Positions 35,795 to 47,240 of a DNA stretch of 64,000 nt are shown here, piece after piece (the stretch's first letter is position 1; each line of letters opens with the position of its first letter). The position numbers and the translations under genes were made by a program. The stretch is taken from positions 26,580,501 through 26,644,500 of the forward strand of contig OX327695.1 in NCBI GenBank assembly GCA_946807835.1, in the 5' to 3' direction. Source of the DNA: Ailanthus altissimus (Eukaryota > Streptophyta > Magnoliopsida > Sapindales > Simaroubaceae). The notes beneath the pieces are model-generated. The model did not search any database. It was not told the origin of the DNA and was given only the letters and a program-made list of their open reading frames with translations.

Positions 35795-36183
35795 TATTGT
35801 GGTAGCTGGCACACGGTGCCAGCAATGAATTCAACCATGGTGGACAGCCATTTCTTGGCTGTCCACCATGCTAAACTCTCCCTATAAATGGGAGAGTTTA
35901 GCAATTCATAATTTTATTCTAAAACAACACAATTTTAAGAGAATTTGTATTCTTTGAGTGATTTGAGAGAATTGGGTATATTGAAATTTTAGGTTGTGAG
36001 GCCAAAAATACTACAATACTTGTATTCTTCATTTTCAATAATAAGAGATTCTTCTGTCTTCGCCCGTGAACATAGGCTAAAAGCCGAACCACGTAAACTT
36101 ATATTTTATCTTATTTTTATTTTTATTATTTTTTTTAATTTTACTTTAACTGCAACCCTTCATTACCCCTCAATATCCTAACA
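35795..36183 (+). repeat. 3' LTR of the Tnt1-like Copia, with three hairpins
   Basis: Starts TATTGTGGTAGC (expected TGTTG, one substitution) and ends ATCCTAACA. Three perfect inverted repeats follow one another in U3: TGGCAC/GTGCCA (35807-35821), a 15-bp arm pair with loop tttct (35836-35850 and 35856-35870), and a 13-bp arm pair GCTAAACTCTCCC/GGGAGAGTTTAGC (35870-35882 and 35890-35902) whose loop is TATAAAT. In the family U3 holds the promoter. Confidence 0.95.
35883..35889 (+). promoter_or_regulatory. TATA box in hairpin loop of 3' LTR
   Basis: TATAAAT is exactly the 7-nt loop of the 13-bp perfect hairpin in U3, 88 bp after the LTR start. It is the most likely core promoter of the element. 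The 5' LTR has lost it. Confidence 0.65.
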
Positions 36184-36188
36184 AAATG

Positions 36189-37228
36189 AACATATAACTT
36201 GTACATTAAAAATTTTCATTGACGAATATCAAGAGTATTCATATATATGACAGATTATGAATATCAGTATTACCTTTTCCCCAAAAAATAATAATAATAA
36301 AAGATCTAAAGATTATGTACGATGTGTGTAACTTCAAATGGACTACTTGGGTTATGTGTGGGTTATGTGTGTTCGGACTTATATTGATAACATTGATTAG
36401 TGTTATACTTATAAAATTAGAATAAAAATTTTATATCCAACTAATATATTATCGATCAATGACTATCAAATATATCAAGTAGTTGTTTATATTAATAGTG
36501 TTAGACTTATAAAATTAAAATACAAAGTATTTAATTATTATGTGTTTAAGTAATTGTTAAATATTTTGATTTTTATTAATGTGATAGTTATACGATTCTA
36601 ATTAATAATAAATACATCAAATAATACTTATATATATTATTTCGAAGCTTGCAACGAGGAACAAAATACATAGTTTGTGACTGCAAGGTCTGTAATTTTT
36701 TTCCAAATACTTTTAAAGTCTCAAATTCATTTTTAAAATTTTTTATTTTAATTTTGAGCAATTTTTACATGAGTAGTGTTAGGTATATAAAGTTAAGATA
36801 CATATTTTATATTTTAATTGATGTGATACAATACCAATTAATAATAAACACATTAAATATTACATTACTTAAAATATTAAAATTATATCTCAACTATATA
36901 AGTATAATATTAAATATATAAGTGAAAAATTCAGATTAAGCATTGAATAGGAACTTATCCTGTTGCTTCAAGAGATTTGGTTATACCCAGAAGTAACAAT
37001 GAAGTAGCTGCATGCAATGATCCTGCTTAGTGCCAATGAATGTTCTAAATAGTTTATATAGTCCAATCTTAGGCGGAGAGCTCGACGTGCGATCTATGAA
37101 TAAATTCCTCTTGTTATCTTGAGGGGTGGGCACGGTTTAACCGAACCGTCAAAACTGATCAAATTGAATTAGAAATTTTGGTTCCATTCATTTGGTTTGG
37201 GCTTTCAAAACTAATCAATTGTGCTTCT
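36189..37228. other. AT-rich intergenic DNA, no gene seen
   Basis: Very AT-rich with no recognisable coding motif on either strand. A 90-codon AT-driven frame near 36650 was judged spurious. Confidence 0.6.
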
Positions 37229-37755
37229 GCATAATAAATTGGTTGTCAATTTTTAGTTCCATTCAATTCAAATTAAAACCTATAGTTGAACCGACTCTAA
37301 AATAGGGGGACAAAAAAAAGCTTGTTGATTTTTGTATTTTGTTTTGAAACCCCTCTTCCCAAAAGAAACAAAAAAAACACAGATAGTCAACACTCAAAAT
37401 CAAAATTTTCCTTTTGTTTGCATTTTCTCAAGTTTCAATCTCTCAACAACTAGGGCCGGAACTATTATAGGGATTAGGGGCCATGCATAATAAATTAGTT
37501 TTGTCAGTTTTTAATCAGTTTTTAATTCGATTCAATTCAAATTAAAAGCTGATAGTTTAACCGACCCTAAAATAGGGGGACAAAAAAAGCTTGTTGATTT
37601 TTGCATTTTGTTTTGAAACCCCCTCCCCGCAAAAGAAAAAAAAAAAACACAGATAGTCAACACTACAAAATCAATTTTTTCCTTTTGTTTACATTTTCTC
37701 AAGTTTCAATCTCTCAACAACTAGAGGCGGAACTATTATAGGGTTTAGGGGACCA
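37229..37755 (+). repeat. Imperfect tandem duplication, period 256 bp
   Basis: Copy 1 starts at 37229 and copy 2 at 37485, both with gcataataaatt. Both contain gggggacaaaaaaa, gcttgttgatttttg, cacagatagtcaacact and ctctcaacaactag. Divergence is visible, so the duplication is not recent. No coding signal was found. Confidence 0.85.
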
Positions 37756-38539
37756 TGCCCCCTTCCCCCAACCCTAACATAGCTCCTTAAATTTGTATTA
37801 TATATATATATATATAATTTTGTAATATTAAAACATTTATTTTAATTTCCCCAAACTTTTTTTAAAATTCTTATAAGGTTAAATTATAAATTTAAGAAAG
37901 TGTCCCTTACTAGCATTAAAGATTTTTTTAATACATTATTTAATATTTAAATAATATCTCATCTTTTTCTACTCTAACATCTTTCTCTAATAAAAAATAT
38001 TTTTTAATTTGTAAGTGATCTCTATTTTATATTTTTTTCAACTTAATTTTCTTGTCTTAGTAAAAAAAATCTTTTATATTTACAAGTGGTCTCATTTATA
38101 CTTTTTTTTAATACAAAAGAATTTTATATTTGTAATTCTTTTTTTACATGGAAAAGAATTTTTTAATTTAATCTATATAAATAAATTTATAATTATAGAA
38201 TACTATATATTGATGATTTTATCTTTAACTCTTCTTCCTAACTCAAAGGCCAAGAAAAAAAAAATCTCCTAAAAATAAGTTAGAATCTCTTATATATTTT
38301 AATAATATCTATATATCAGTTAGTTAATTAATATCTAATTTTTGTAACTTTATATGTAATTTTTATGGATCTTGTTCTTTGTATCTTTTACTTTAAATAT
38401 ATTATTATTTTTAATTTTCTAATATATAATTTAATTTTTAAAGCTAGTTGCTATGTTTATTATTTACTTATTTTTTATTCATTGTTTGATAATAGCGAAT
38501 TGTGATTAATTTGAGTTTTTTTTTATATGTTTGTAGAGA
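37756..38539. other. AT-rich intergenic DNA, no gene seen
   Basis: T-rich sequence with a TA microsatellite near 37800. Possibly the 5' flank of the hAT fossil; terminal inverted repeats were not found. Confidence 0.5.
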
Positions 38540-39560
38540 GTGAACATTAAGCTCACCTAACAAGTCTAGATCAAGATCACCATGCGCCTATATTAGTAGT
38601 GATGAAGGCAATGGTGCTATTGTTATGTCTAAGAAGAGGAAAAATAAAAGAAGGAGATGCATAAAGTACTATGCTACCTTATTCTCAAGTACTAAAAACT
38701 TTATCATCAAGATTTAAGGTGTGGAGTATTTTTGTTAGATGTGAGGATATATAATATAAGGCTAAGTGTCTTTACTTGAGAAGTTGTATACTTATAATTC
38801 AAAAAATAATATGACAAGTTGTATGAATACGGACATGAAAAAGTGTGATTTGTACTTGAAAACCAAAATTAATGAAGATAAAAAGTTAAATGTTATGGCT
38901 AAAGAAGATGGTAAGTAGAGTGGGGGGATCCTAGTCATGTGATAAAATAGAGTTTTGATCAAGAGACTTTTAGAAAGCAGTTGTGAAAATGATTATTTTG
39001 AATGAGTTGCCTTTTAACTTTATAGAAAATGAAGGGTTTCATCATTTTTATAGTGTGACAGTCCCTAGATTTGACATTCTTTAACATAGAACAATTACCA
39101 AGAATGTGTTGCAATTATATTTTGATGAAAAAAATAACATTAAAAAGTATCTTTAGTGGGAGTAGTCAAAGTGTTAATTTGATTATTGATATTTGGACTT
39201 TCATTTAAAATACTAATATTATTATTGTCATCAGTCATTTTATAGACGGTGATTGACATTCGTATAGATGAATTATGAGTTTTAGAGGAACAACTATTTT
39301 ATGGATTTATCATGTTTCTTAATGGTGTTTAGATTGAAAAAGTATATTTATCCTTCTAAGATTATTAATATTTGGATTTTCATTTAAAATACTAATTTTA
39401 TATTTGTGATCAACCATTTTATAGACAGTGATTGACATTTACATAGAAGAATTATGAGTTTTAGAGAAACAACTATTTTTTGGATTTGTCATATTTCTTA
39501 ATGATGTTTAGATTAAGAAAGTATATTTATCCTTCTAAGACTTCTCATAGTTGACTAAAG
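38540..39560 (+). pseudogene. hAT-superfamily transposase fossil (RICESLEEPER-like)
   Basis: Stop-riddled translation reads, in order: a BED-finger-like Cys/His segment (MTSCMNTDMKKC near 38815); DQETF-like text near 38955, followed by KAVVKMIILNELPFNFIENE (about 38975-39030); then HHFYSVTVPRFDIL and RTITKNVLQLYFDE up to about 39130; and LIIDIWTF near 39180, equivalent to the TTDTWTS motif of plant hAT proteins, with SHFIDGD following. In this superfamily the protein excises and reinserts DNA transposons, and domesticated relatives act as regulators. No TIRs were identified and the dimerisation domain is missing. Confidence 0.75.
39188..39545 (+). repeat. Tandem duplication (period 179 bp) in hAT fossil
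   Basis: The segment starting gatatttggactttcatt (39188) recurs at 39367 (aatatttggattttcatt). It is followed in both copies by ttttatagac.gtgattgaca and gtatatttatccttctaag. The second copy repeats the DIWTF...HFIDGD region, so it arose by local duplication inside the dead gene. Confidence 0.85.
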
Positions 39561-40853
39561 TTTTCGAATTTCAAAACCTCAAAAAATTAACTCACTACCC
39601 TTGAACTTCTTTGGAATTCCGAGAACACCATTGTCTTCCTCGTTTTTGCTTTTATACTCTTCTTAGTAAAGAACAACATCGTTCTTTTGCAAAAAAAAAA
39701 AAATACTTCATTACTCAATATTTGATAAAAAAAAATAAAGTGTTGTGTATGTAAGGAATGTTTCAAGGGCAAATAAGAGGGTAATTGGATATTTTAAGAT
39801 GCTCTCAAAGAATGCTTTTAAGAATCAAGAATAATTAATGGAATTGAAAGAATAAACAATGAAATATAATGTATTTATATAATGGTGAAATTAAATCCGA
39901 AATAGAATTTGTGTGTGGGTGAAAATATGCATAATTCAATGCATCCAAAAGATATAAAATTGAATTAGAACCATAATCATTCTTAGAACTTAGAAGTTAT
40001 AATCGAAAAATGAGAAGGTTCATATTTCAAAGTTGTTTCCTCATTTCCAGAGTATTTCCTTACCTATTTAGAAAATACTTACGGGTTATTTGAGTTAGAT
40101 TTTACATGTTCATTGGCAGAAAACTCAGATCCAGGTCTTCTCACAACACTGAGCTACGTGCAAGTATGTGTTAAGTCCGATTTAATTGTACTTGGACCAA
40201 TATCCTTATAAAGGTCCACAATTAGCCCTTAAGTGGCGCGGGCCAACAGAATTAAACATTAAAGTTTCTTTCATGGCATCGAATTAATAATCACTTTGTT
40301 GTTTATCACCAATTTGCATCATCATTAAGACATGGTTATGGAGTTTTTGTTCCTTGCACAATATATATACTTGCTAATATATTGTTGATTTCTTACATCA
40401 GTAATTTGATTTTGTAAATAAGGATCATCTCTACATACAAAGACTACAATTGTGTGATTGCATATCCGTTTTGATGATTTCATATTACTGAAAGGCACTT
40501 TCAAAATTAAATAAAAAGTGGTATTTATAAATTAATGATAAAATGTGCGTCAATGCATAGAAATTTCCAAATTCCTGAACCGTTTTAGGATAATGAGTTG
40601 TGAATTTGATTTCGTCAAAGAAACGTACGTGAAGTACACACGTGGTTCTCGATACAACAGAAGACAATATGGAACATTCGAATTTGGAGCCCAAAGATAG
40701 TGCTCTAAGGACGCGGCATTAGTTTCCGGCCCTAGAACAATGACTTGGATTTCTTACGTTTTAGTATTCGAGGATACTGTTTATTATTATTATTATTTTT
40801 ACGATGATATGTCATCATAAATCATATAAAACGGTTAATAATTAGAATTATAT
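39561..40853. other. Intergenic DNA, no gene seen
   Basis: No recognisable motif on either strand. Short frames near 39590 and 40490 on the minus strand lack support. Confidence 0.55.
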
Positions 40854-42323
40854 TGACAAAACCGACTTAAACCCTCTTTAATAATCAAAGTGAATCCTAT
40901 AATGATATGAGATTAACATATTTTTTATTTATACATTTAATCTAACAAAGTTAATTGCCTCAATAAAAATATATGCGTATATTTTAATATATATAAAGAT
41001 ATATAAATACATAAATTGAGATACTTATCAGTTATATATACTGTGAACTAACTTTAAAATGTGAAGACTATATCATATTGCACGAATTCTTGTAAAAACT
41101 TAAAAAAATAGAAACAATTAAAAAAAAATGATGAACTCGTGACTTAGTAAGTGAACATAATTAAAAAATATTATATATTTTATATGTATTGTATACGTAT
41201 AAATTTGTAAAATAAACTGATCATAAAATTATATATTGAGTAGTCAATAAACTTATACTGAAAGTATGAGCTGTCATAATATATGTATTAAAATTAAAAT
41301 CATAACATAATATTGAGGATCTGAAAATCTGAAAGCGTAAACTATCATAAAATCTATTATCAAATTGAATATATGTAATATTACTTTGAAAACATATACT
41401 ACATATATATAGAAAATCACACCAAACCTGTATCTGGAGAAAAATTAGTCTAACTTGATGGAATAACTCACGCACAGACAGAGTAAGGGATTTGAGTTAG
41501 TCTAATTCGACAGAATGCTGCATCGCTTAGGTAGAGCAAATTAAACAATTTTAACGCATGTGCAAAACAACTACACTAAAAGGCAAGGTACTCATATAGT
41601 GGTTCAAAAACTACTACTATATATTATTATTAGCATAATTATTTTAAAATAAATATTTTCATATTAAATGTAATCATAAATTATACTATAATAAATTTTA
41701 AAAATATTTATGAATATATTAAATAACATAATTATTTATCTGTCTAAAATAAATCATGCTTAAATATAATAACGTGTAATTAAATTATAAACTGCTGTAT
41801 TAAAAATATATAAAATATCTATATGGTTATCCACTCATAAAAGTGCGATAATCCTGAATTGAGTTTAAATTTTAAAATTTATCCGTTATCGGCACACCTC
41901 CTATATTATAGGATATAAAAATATATCATTAATACTAATATATAACATAAATATTCTAACTTCATAAAATCATTAACCACTGAACCAATGAATTTAAATT
42001 TAACTACCCACACCTACTTCCTATAAACTTCCTTCTCTCTTCTTTTTTTCCCCAATTTTTCTTTCTTTCTCTTTTCTTTTTTTTCTTTTTTTCATTCTCT
42101 GGTCTCAAATTTTCTTTTCTTCTCTCAGCTTCTATTTCTTTCTTTTTTTCTCTTCTGTTTCAGTTTTGCTTCTTCTTTTACCAATTGGAATAAAGCAAAA
42201 TGAAATAAACAAGTATATATACTTGCTAATCAAGCGGCACCGATTGCCTTGTTTATTTATTTATTCTTTTGTTAAATTTTTGTTTACCACTAAGATCTTC
42301 AAAAATAAGATACGTTTATTACA
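40854..42323 (+). mobile_element. Solo LTR, family X copy 2
   Basis: A 1470-bp segment aligned with 24793-26263 end to end: start TGACAAAACCGACTTAA, end CGTTTATTACA. Shared text includes aataactcacgcaca, ggttatccactca and atcggcacacctcctata. A clear TSD was not found (tatat before, atatc after). More AT-rich than copy 1 by apparent C-to-T and G-to-A transitions, as expected if it was methylated for longer. Confidence 0.75.
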
Positions 42324-45250
42324 ATATCTCATCATTTACATATTTATATATGTCTAGATAATATAATTCCACAAACGAGGAAGAAACAAATTTATATACT
42401 TCCGGACCATATAATCCCACAAACAAGGAAGAAAAGCTCCACACAAAAAAAAAGAAAAAAAGAAAGAAAGACCCGTAAATAGGGAAGGAAAGTCTCCATA
42501 AGAAAAAAATAATAATTACACTATCTTAGTATTGGCCAGAATTTGAACACTTAACCAAGACTAAAGAGGTGCACAATCTGAGAATTTGTCGTTAAACAAG
42601 AGCTCAAATGCAGTGTGATCCTTATCTACAAATTGAGAGTTTATCATTGTTTAATGAAAAGGATAATTAGCTACATGCCTTGGAATTAAGCTCAAGTCAC
42701 TACAAACTCAATGGTGTAGATTGGTGATGGAATTTTTTCACTTTAAGAGTTTGGATAATTTGTTTTTTTTTATTTCAATAATTTTAACATCAAAAAATTG
42801 TTGGTACAAATTTTTATTCTTAGTTATTGGAATGAAATTCACTCTATATCCTCATTCTTTTGGTGGTTATAGATACGAATTCCCCCGTGAATTTCTATAA
42901 ATACACAAATATTGAGCATTAAATGAGGAGTAGCCACTTGCTGCATGATACTCAATTAGTTCTTAAATTAGTGGAAAACGAAATGGAACTACTTTATACT
43001 AATTCAATTTAAATAATAAAAATACATTGATGTACACTTTGAAATTCTAAAATAAATATACAGTATAAATATTGTTCAAATTGTTGTATTAAAAATGCAT
43101 TTCTACAACAATTTTGACCATTCTATTATGAGATTATACTGCCATTCTTGGTTGTATCCGGAATTAATCTTAAATTAACAGAATTTGTCTTTAATTACAT
43201 TTGTTTATATATGCACCGGTCACACATCGTCAACATTGCAGAACAGTATCCACTAATTGTTTCCAACATATATTTTGTAAATTTTGTTATCTCATCCTTA
43301 TCTTTGGAGCATCAAGTTTACTTTAATGTTTAATTAATTAGATTAAAAGTGATAAATTCTAGCTTATAATGATATGGAGAAGACATATTTCACAACTTGT
43401 AGGCTTGCAAACTAGCTCTTTATAATTTAAAATTGGAGTTCTATATAAAGGAGTAAATTATATATTATGAATGGATATAGACAAGTATTTCTCCATTTAA
43501 GAATTTTAAATATTTTTTTTAATGATTGATATTTGATAGTGTTGGCCTTATATCCGATAAAGCCTAACAAACAGTAAAAGCCCAATGAAAATTTCGCTTA
43601 TAAAAAAATTGGACTTATCTAAAAAGCTTAGGGTTGGAATTGACAAAAAACTAATAGACGAACTGTCAAGTCTAAAAGGTTATTAAATTAAAAAAATAGG
43701 TCTGTTGAGTTTACAAATTATCGAAATACCCTTTTGATTAAAAGGAGATCAAGTTTGAGCACACAACAGAGTTTCATTTAAACTCAAATTTCCTTACATT
43801 TTGTTAGTAGAAAACGAACAATGAGCTTAAGTCAATTTGAACATCTCTCTTCTTGTTGATTTATTTTATCTTGATTAATTATCTGATCGTGATTGTTCTA
43901 TGAAGTGATTAAGATTATATAACATGATTCGCTTATCACATATTTGTTTAAGATGAGACCGTGTTTTGTAATAAAAATTGAATTAACTTATAATAAGGAG
44001 TTATAATAAAACTTCTCTTCACGAAAGATAACTCCTCCCATAACAGATTAAGTTACTTCAATATTGAAATGAATTAAGTTCATCTTGTCACAAACTATTT
44101 GTATATTAATAAAATTCTATCACATGCATTATAAAAAAGTATACACTATATACTTTCATTCAGACAAAATTTGAGAAAATATTGCATAAGCAAGAATTTA
44201 AGTACTTTTGAGATTTTTGAGTAACCTCTAAGAGCACACACATAAAAATCACTTGACAAACATTCTTTATATATAACATAATTTTTTTTTATTGACCTTG
44301 ACTTGAGTGTTGGAGTATTTTTTTTTTTTTGTGTGTAAGAAGATAACTTTATTTTAGAAAAATATTATAAGAACCAATCAAACGCATGTATATATGCCAT
44401 TCTAGGAATTCCTTCAATAGTCCATATGCGCAGAAGTAATATTTGGAAGTTCCTAAAAACTGAAAACTTCAGGTAGCAATGCCGCATATCACAACCCCAT
44501 TTTACCCTAAAGAGGCATTTTCTATTTACACAACTAAATATATATGAGAAGAAATGTCATTACTAGAACAATTTTTGGCCCCTTCAATTAGTAATATTGA
44601 ATGCATGCACTTTAATAAATTAGGCGATTTCATCATACTTCAGATCAGGACAAGAGTTAATGAAACGACAGCCTTAAAGGGTAGGAGGGGACCCGAACTT
44701 TGGAAGGTTTTGATCAAAGTTCAGTTTTGTGAAATTTTGACTATCCTTCAAATGTCTATAAATTAAAATGGACTAGCTTTCATAATTTTTTTTCAACTTT
44801 TAATTATCCAGAACACACCTTGATATTTAATGTATGAAATTTTCAAAAAAAAAAATCATTTCTCTTCTCCACTTACCAGGTGCTCTTTGTTTTTTTTACT
44901 GTTTTAAAGTTATTCAATGAAAATTTTATTTAATTTAATTGATTGAAAAACACGCCTGACAATAATCTAATTAAAAAAATATATATCAAATGCTTGAGAG
45001 GCACCTAACATTTAGTCCCATTAAAAACTGAAAAACTAAAATGTCAAGATATGAATGGTTGTTGAGTCTTTTTAATGCACTCTTATTTGTTTTCGCTATC
45101 CAGAGTTAGTATATTTGCAACTTATTGCCATGCAATTTATATCTTTTTGGTTGGTAGAAGTAGATAAGTAGTTTGGCAGACAAAATTTATTAGCAAAAAA
45201 AAAAAAAAAAAAAGAAGGGTCTCTCCTATAATGCGATTGTCGTATACAAT
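42324..45250. other. AT-rich intergenic DNA, no gene supported
   Basis: About 2.9 kb with homopolymers (including an A-run near 45187-45212) and scattered short frames, none with a motif. The last 60 bp resemble the promoter of the intact SABATH gene. Confidence 0.6.
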
Positions 45251-45910
45251 TTTTGTTTATAAAAGATAAATGTATGAGTGCTACCGCGTTGATAATAAAG
45301 GAAGAAGCCATGGTTGCCTTAGGAGTTCCTCGCATGAATGGAGGAGATGGAGAAACTAGCTATCCCAATAACTCCAACCTTCAGATCTCTTTATTTCATA
45401 TTTCTATACTTGCTTTTCATTCAAATTATAAACAATGATTAACTGTTTTATACTCTTTTAATTTATACACGTCAATTTCTCAGAGAACAGTAATCCTGAA
45501 GGCAAGGCCTTTCCTGAAGGATACTATCGAAAAATTGTTCTGCACAAATTTTTCCAGTTGCTTAAATGTTGCAGACTTAGGCTGCTCTTCAGGACCCAAC
45601 ACTCTCTTGCTCATTTTCGAATTCGTTGAGATCATTCACGGATTGTGCCAACAATTGAACCTCAAATCACCAAAATTTCAAGTGTGCCTGAATGATCTCC
45701 TGGGAAATGACTTCAACAGTACATTCAAGTCTCTTCCTGTTTTTTTATCAGCAGAGGTGCCTCGAGGAAAAGGAATCTTGTTTCGTAACAGGAATGCCTG
45801 GTTCCTTCTACAACAGGCTTTTCCCAAGCAAGAGTGTTCATTTTATACATTCTTCTCACAGTCTTCACTGGCTATCTAAGGTTAACATTTGGTCTTTTAC
45901 ATAATATAAC

Positions 45911-46775
45911 TGTTGAGGGAGGAAATACCCTTCTCCCTCTCGAGGTTATGTTGAAGCAAAAAACTCAAGATTCAACTTAGAACCCTAACCTCTTTGTGCA
46001 GCGGAATAACCTGTCAATCAAGTAAAAACAATAAGAATCCAAAGCACAAAATAAAAGAGCACAACACAATCTTACGTGGTTCGGCCAATTGTCTACGTCC
46101 ACAGTAGATCCAAGGATTCTAACCTCTCTTATTATAACTCCCTAGAGATTTTATAAGGAAAATCCAATTTAAAGAACCCTCAAAAGGACTTAATGTTTAG
46201 TGAACCCTTATTCTACCATGAACAATGATCACCCAAACGACGATTCCATCCTAGCGCACATGAGCACTTGGTGTCTACATAGTTCTTCCCCCTCTTTTAG
46301 AGTCTCTCTTAATGCTTAATCTGACATCAAGGGTTTACAAATATTTATATAGGGTGTATTTCGTGCCTACTAACCTTATTCCTTGTTGGAGTAAGAGTCC
46401 ACTTGTTTTGGAAGTCCCAAACTTTTCAAAACTTGAAATCCGGATTAAAAACAAACTTCTGACGCGTCTAGCGCCGCGGTGCTCATCCCTGGGAGCCGCG
46501 GTATTGGGCATTATTGCTCCTATCGCCGTGGCGCTGAGGACCCAGCGTTGGGTTGCTGTCCTGGGCACCGCGACGCTCAGCCCTGGCAGCTCCTCCCATA
46601 TTTTCTTCACTTCTTTTGAGTCTTTGAGTCCCGTTTCGCTTCCCCCTTCGTGTCCCACACGTCTTAGACTTCTCCATACATATCCCACACGTTCTAGACT
46701 TCTTGTGACTCTCCACTTTGATATTTATCTCAATTCTTATCCAACTAAGATTGTTGAATCACTAATTTTTCAATA
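45911..46775. mobile_element. Solo LTR in intron 2 of SABATH pseudogene, TSD ataac
   Basis: An 865-bp segment TGTTGAGG...TCAATA is flanked by ataac at 45906-45910 and 46776-46780. The intact gene's intron 2 has only one copy of the equivalent site (actataattatatgtagg), which confirms the boundaries. The expected end TCAACA has one C-to-T change. It contains acgtggttcggcc, common in plant Copia LTRs, and a GC-rich block at about 46460-46595 with repeats like cgccgcggtgct. The 154-codon open frame over the GC block is not taken as a gene. Confidence 0.9.
46460..46595. repeat. GC-rich repeated motif block within LTR
   Basis: Variants of a core g(c/t)gccg(c/t)g(g/a)(c/t)gct followed by ca(t/g)ccctgg recur at least three times in about 135 bp. 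It is by far the most GC-rich stretch of the window. Related text appears near 49550-49600 in another LTR, near 7940-8020 in a Copia 5' LTR and near 53905-53960 in the Angela leader. Confidence 0.7.
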
Positions 46776-47240
46776 ATAACCATATGTAGGCTGAGCATTG
46801 CTCAATTCAATGTAGCTCATTTCTAACGGTGAAAAAAAATGGTTATTAGGTTCTAGAAAGTCTTTGGAATGACAATAGGAATATATATATGGCAAAGTCA
46901 AGTTGTCCTAGTGTATATAAATCTTATTTGGAACAATTTCAGAGAGATTTCTCGCACTTTCAAAGTCCGCGCTATAAAGAATTAGTTTGTGGAGGATGCA
47001 TGTTCCTTACTTTCATTGGCAGGAGCATTGCAAATCCTTAGAGTAAAGATTGTTACTACGGCGGGGAGCTGCTAACAAAATCTCTCCTTGAATTGGTCGA
47101 TGAGGTTAATTGTAAATTCTAATTTCCTTTTTAATTTTCCTTTTTTTACATTGAATATAAATCAAATCCCTCTCAATCGAAGGAGGTTTAGACTTCAAAG
47201 CTTGTGTTATACATCATATATAAACTCATGATATATCTTT

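Larger units (their letters stand above)
29189..36183 (+). mobile_element. Tnt1/Tork-like Copia retrotransposon, TSD aaatg, with nested solo LTR
   Basis: A perfect 5-bp repeat aaatg (29184-29188 and 36184-36188) brackets a 6995-bp element. Removing the nested LTR and its duplicated target leaves about 4.8 kb, a normal Copia size. It has both LTRs (29189-29568 and 35795-36183), a perfect primer-binding site, gag-pol in Copia order and a polypurine tract (aagtgggagaaa, about 35783-35794). The coding region carries several stops and a small deletion, so it is dead. It is less decayed than the other Copia copies. Confidence 0.95.
45310..47104 (+). pseudogene. SABATH methyltransferase pseudogene, exons 1-3 only
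   Basis: Exon 1 (45310-45384, 75 bp), exon 2 (45484-45880, 397 bp) and exon 3 (46850-47104, 255 bp) match the intact gene at 27277-28766 in length and splice phase. Seen: [36 protein letters not shown] and HSLHWLSK. Breaks: the exon-1 donor GT is AT (45385-45386); exon 2 has a 1-bp insertion in a T-run near 45745 that shifts the frame; exon 3 has a TAG where the intact gene has the Trp codon of DPWSK, near 47039-47041. Intron 2 holds an 865-bp solo LTR, intron 3 is cut by another LTR at 47241, and exon 4 is nowhere downstream. The TATA-like gtttataaaag (about 45256) survives. It is a duplicate of the intact gene that died. Confidence 0.93.

Noticed and set aside
29381..36181. Matching 61-codon frames at 29381 and 35996
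   Set aside because: They are the same segment of the 5' and 3' LTRs of one Copia element, not duplicated genes.
46312..46776. 154-codon plus-strand and 117-codon minus-strand frames
   Set aside because: Both lie within the solo LTR in the SABATH pseudogene and are kept open by its GC-rich repeat block.
24218..47104. Segmental duplication carrying SABATH plus family-X LTR as a unit
   Set aside because: The LTR lies downstream of the exon-1 relic but upstream of the pseudogene at 45310, and the intervening DNA does not align; independent insertions are simpler.
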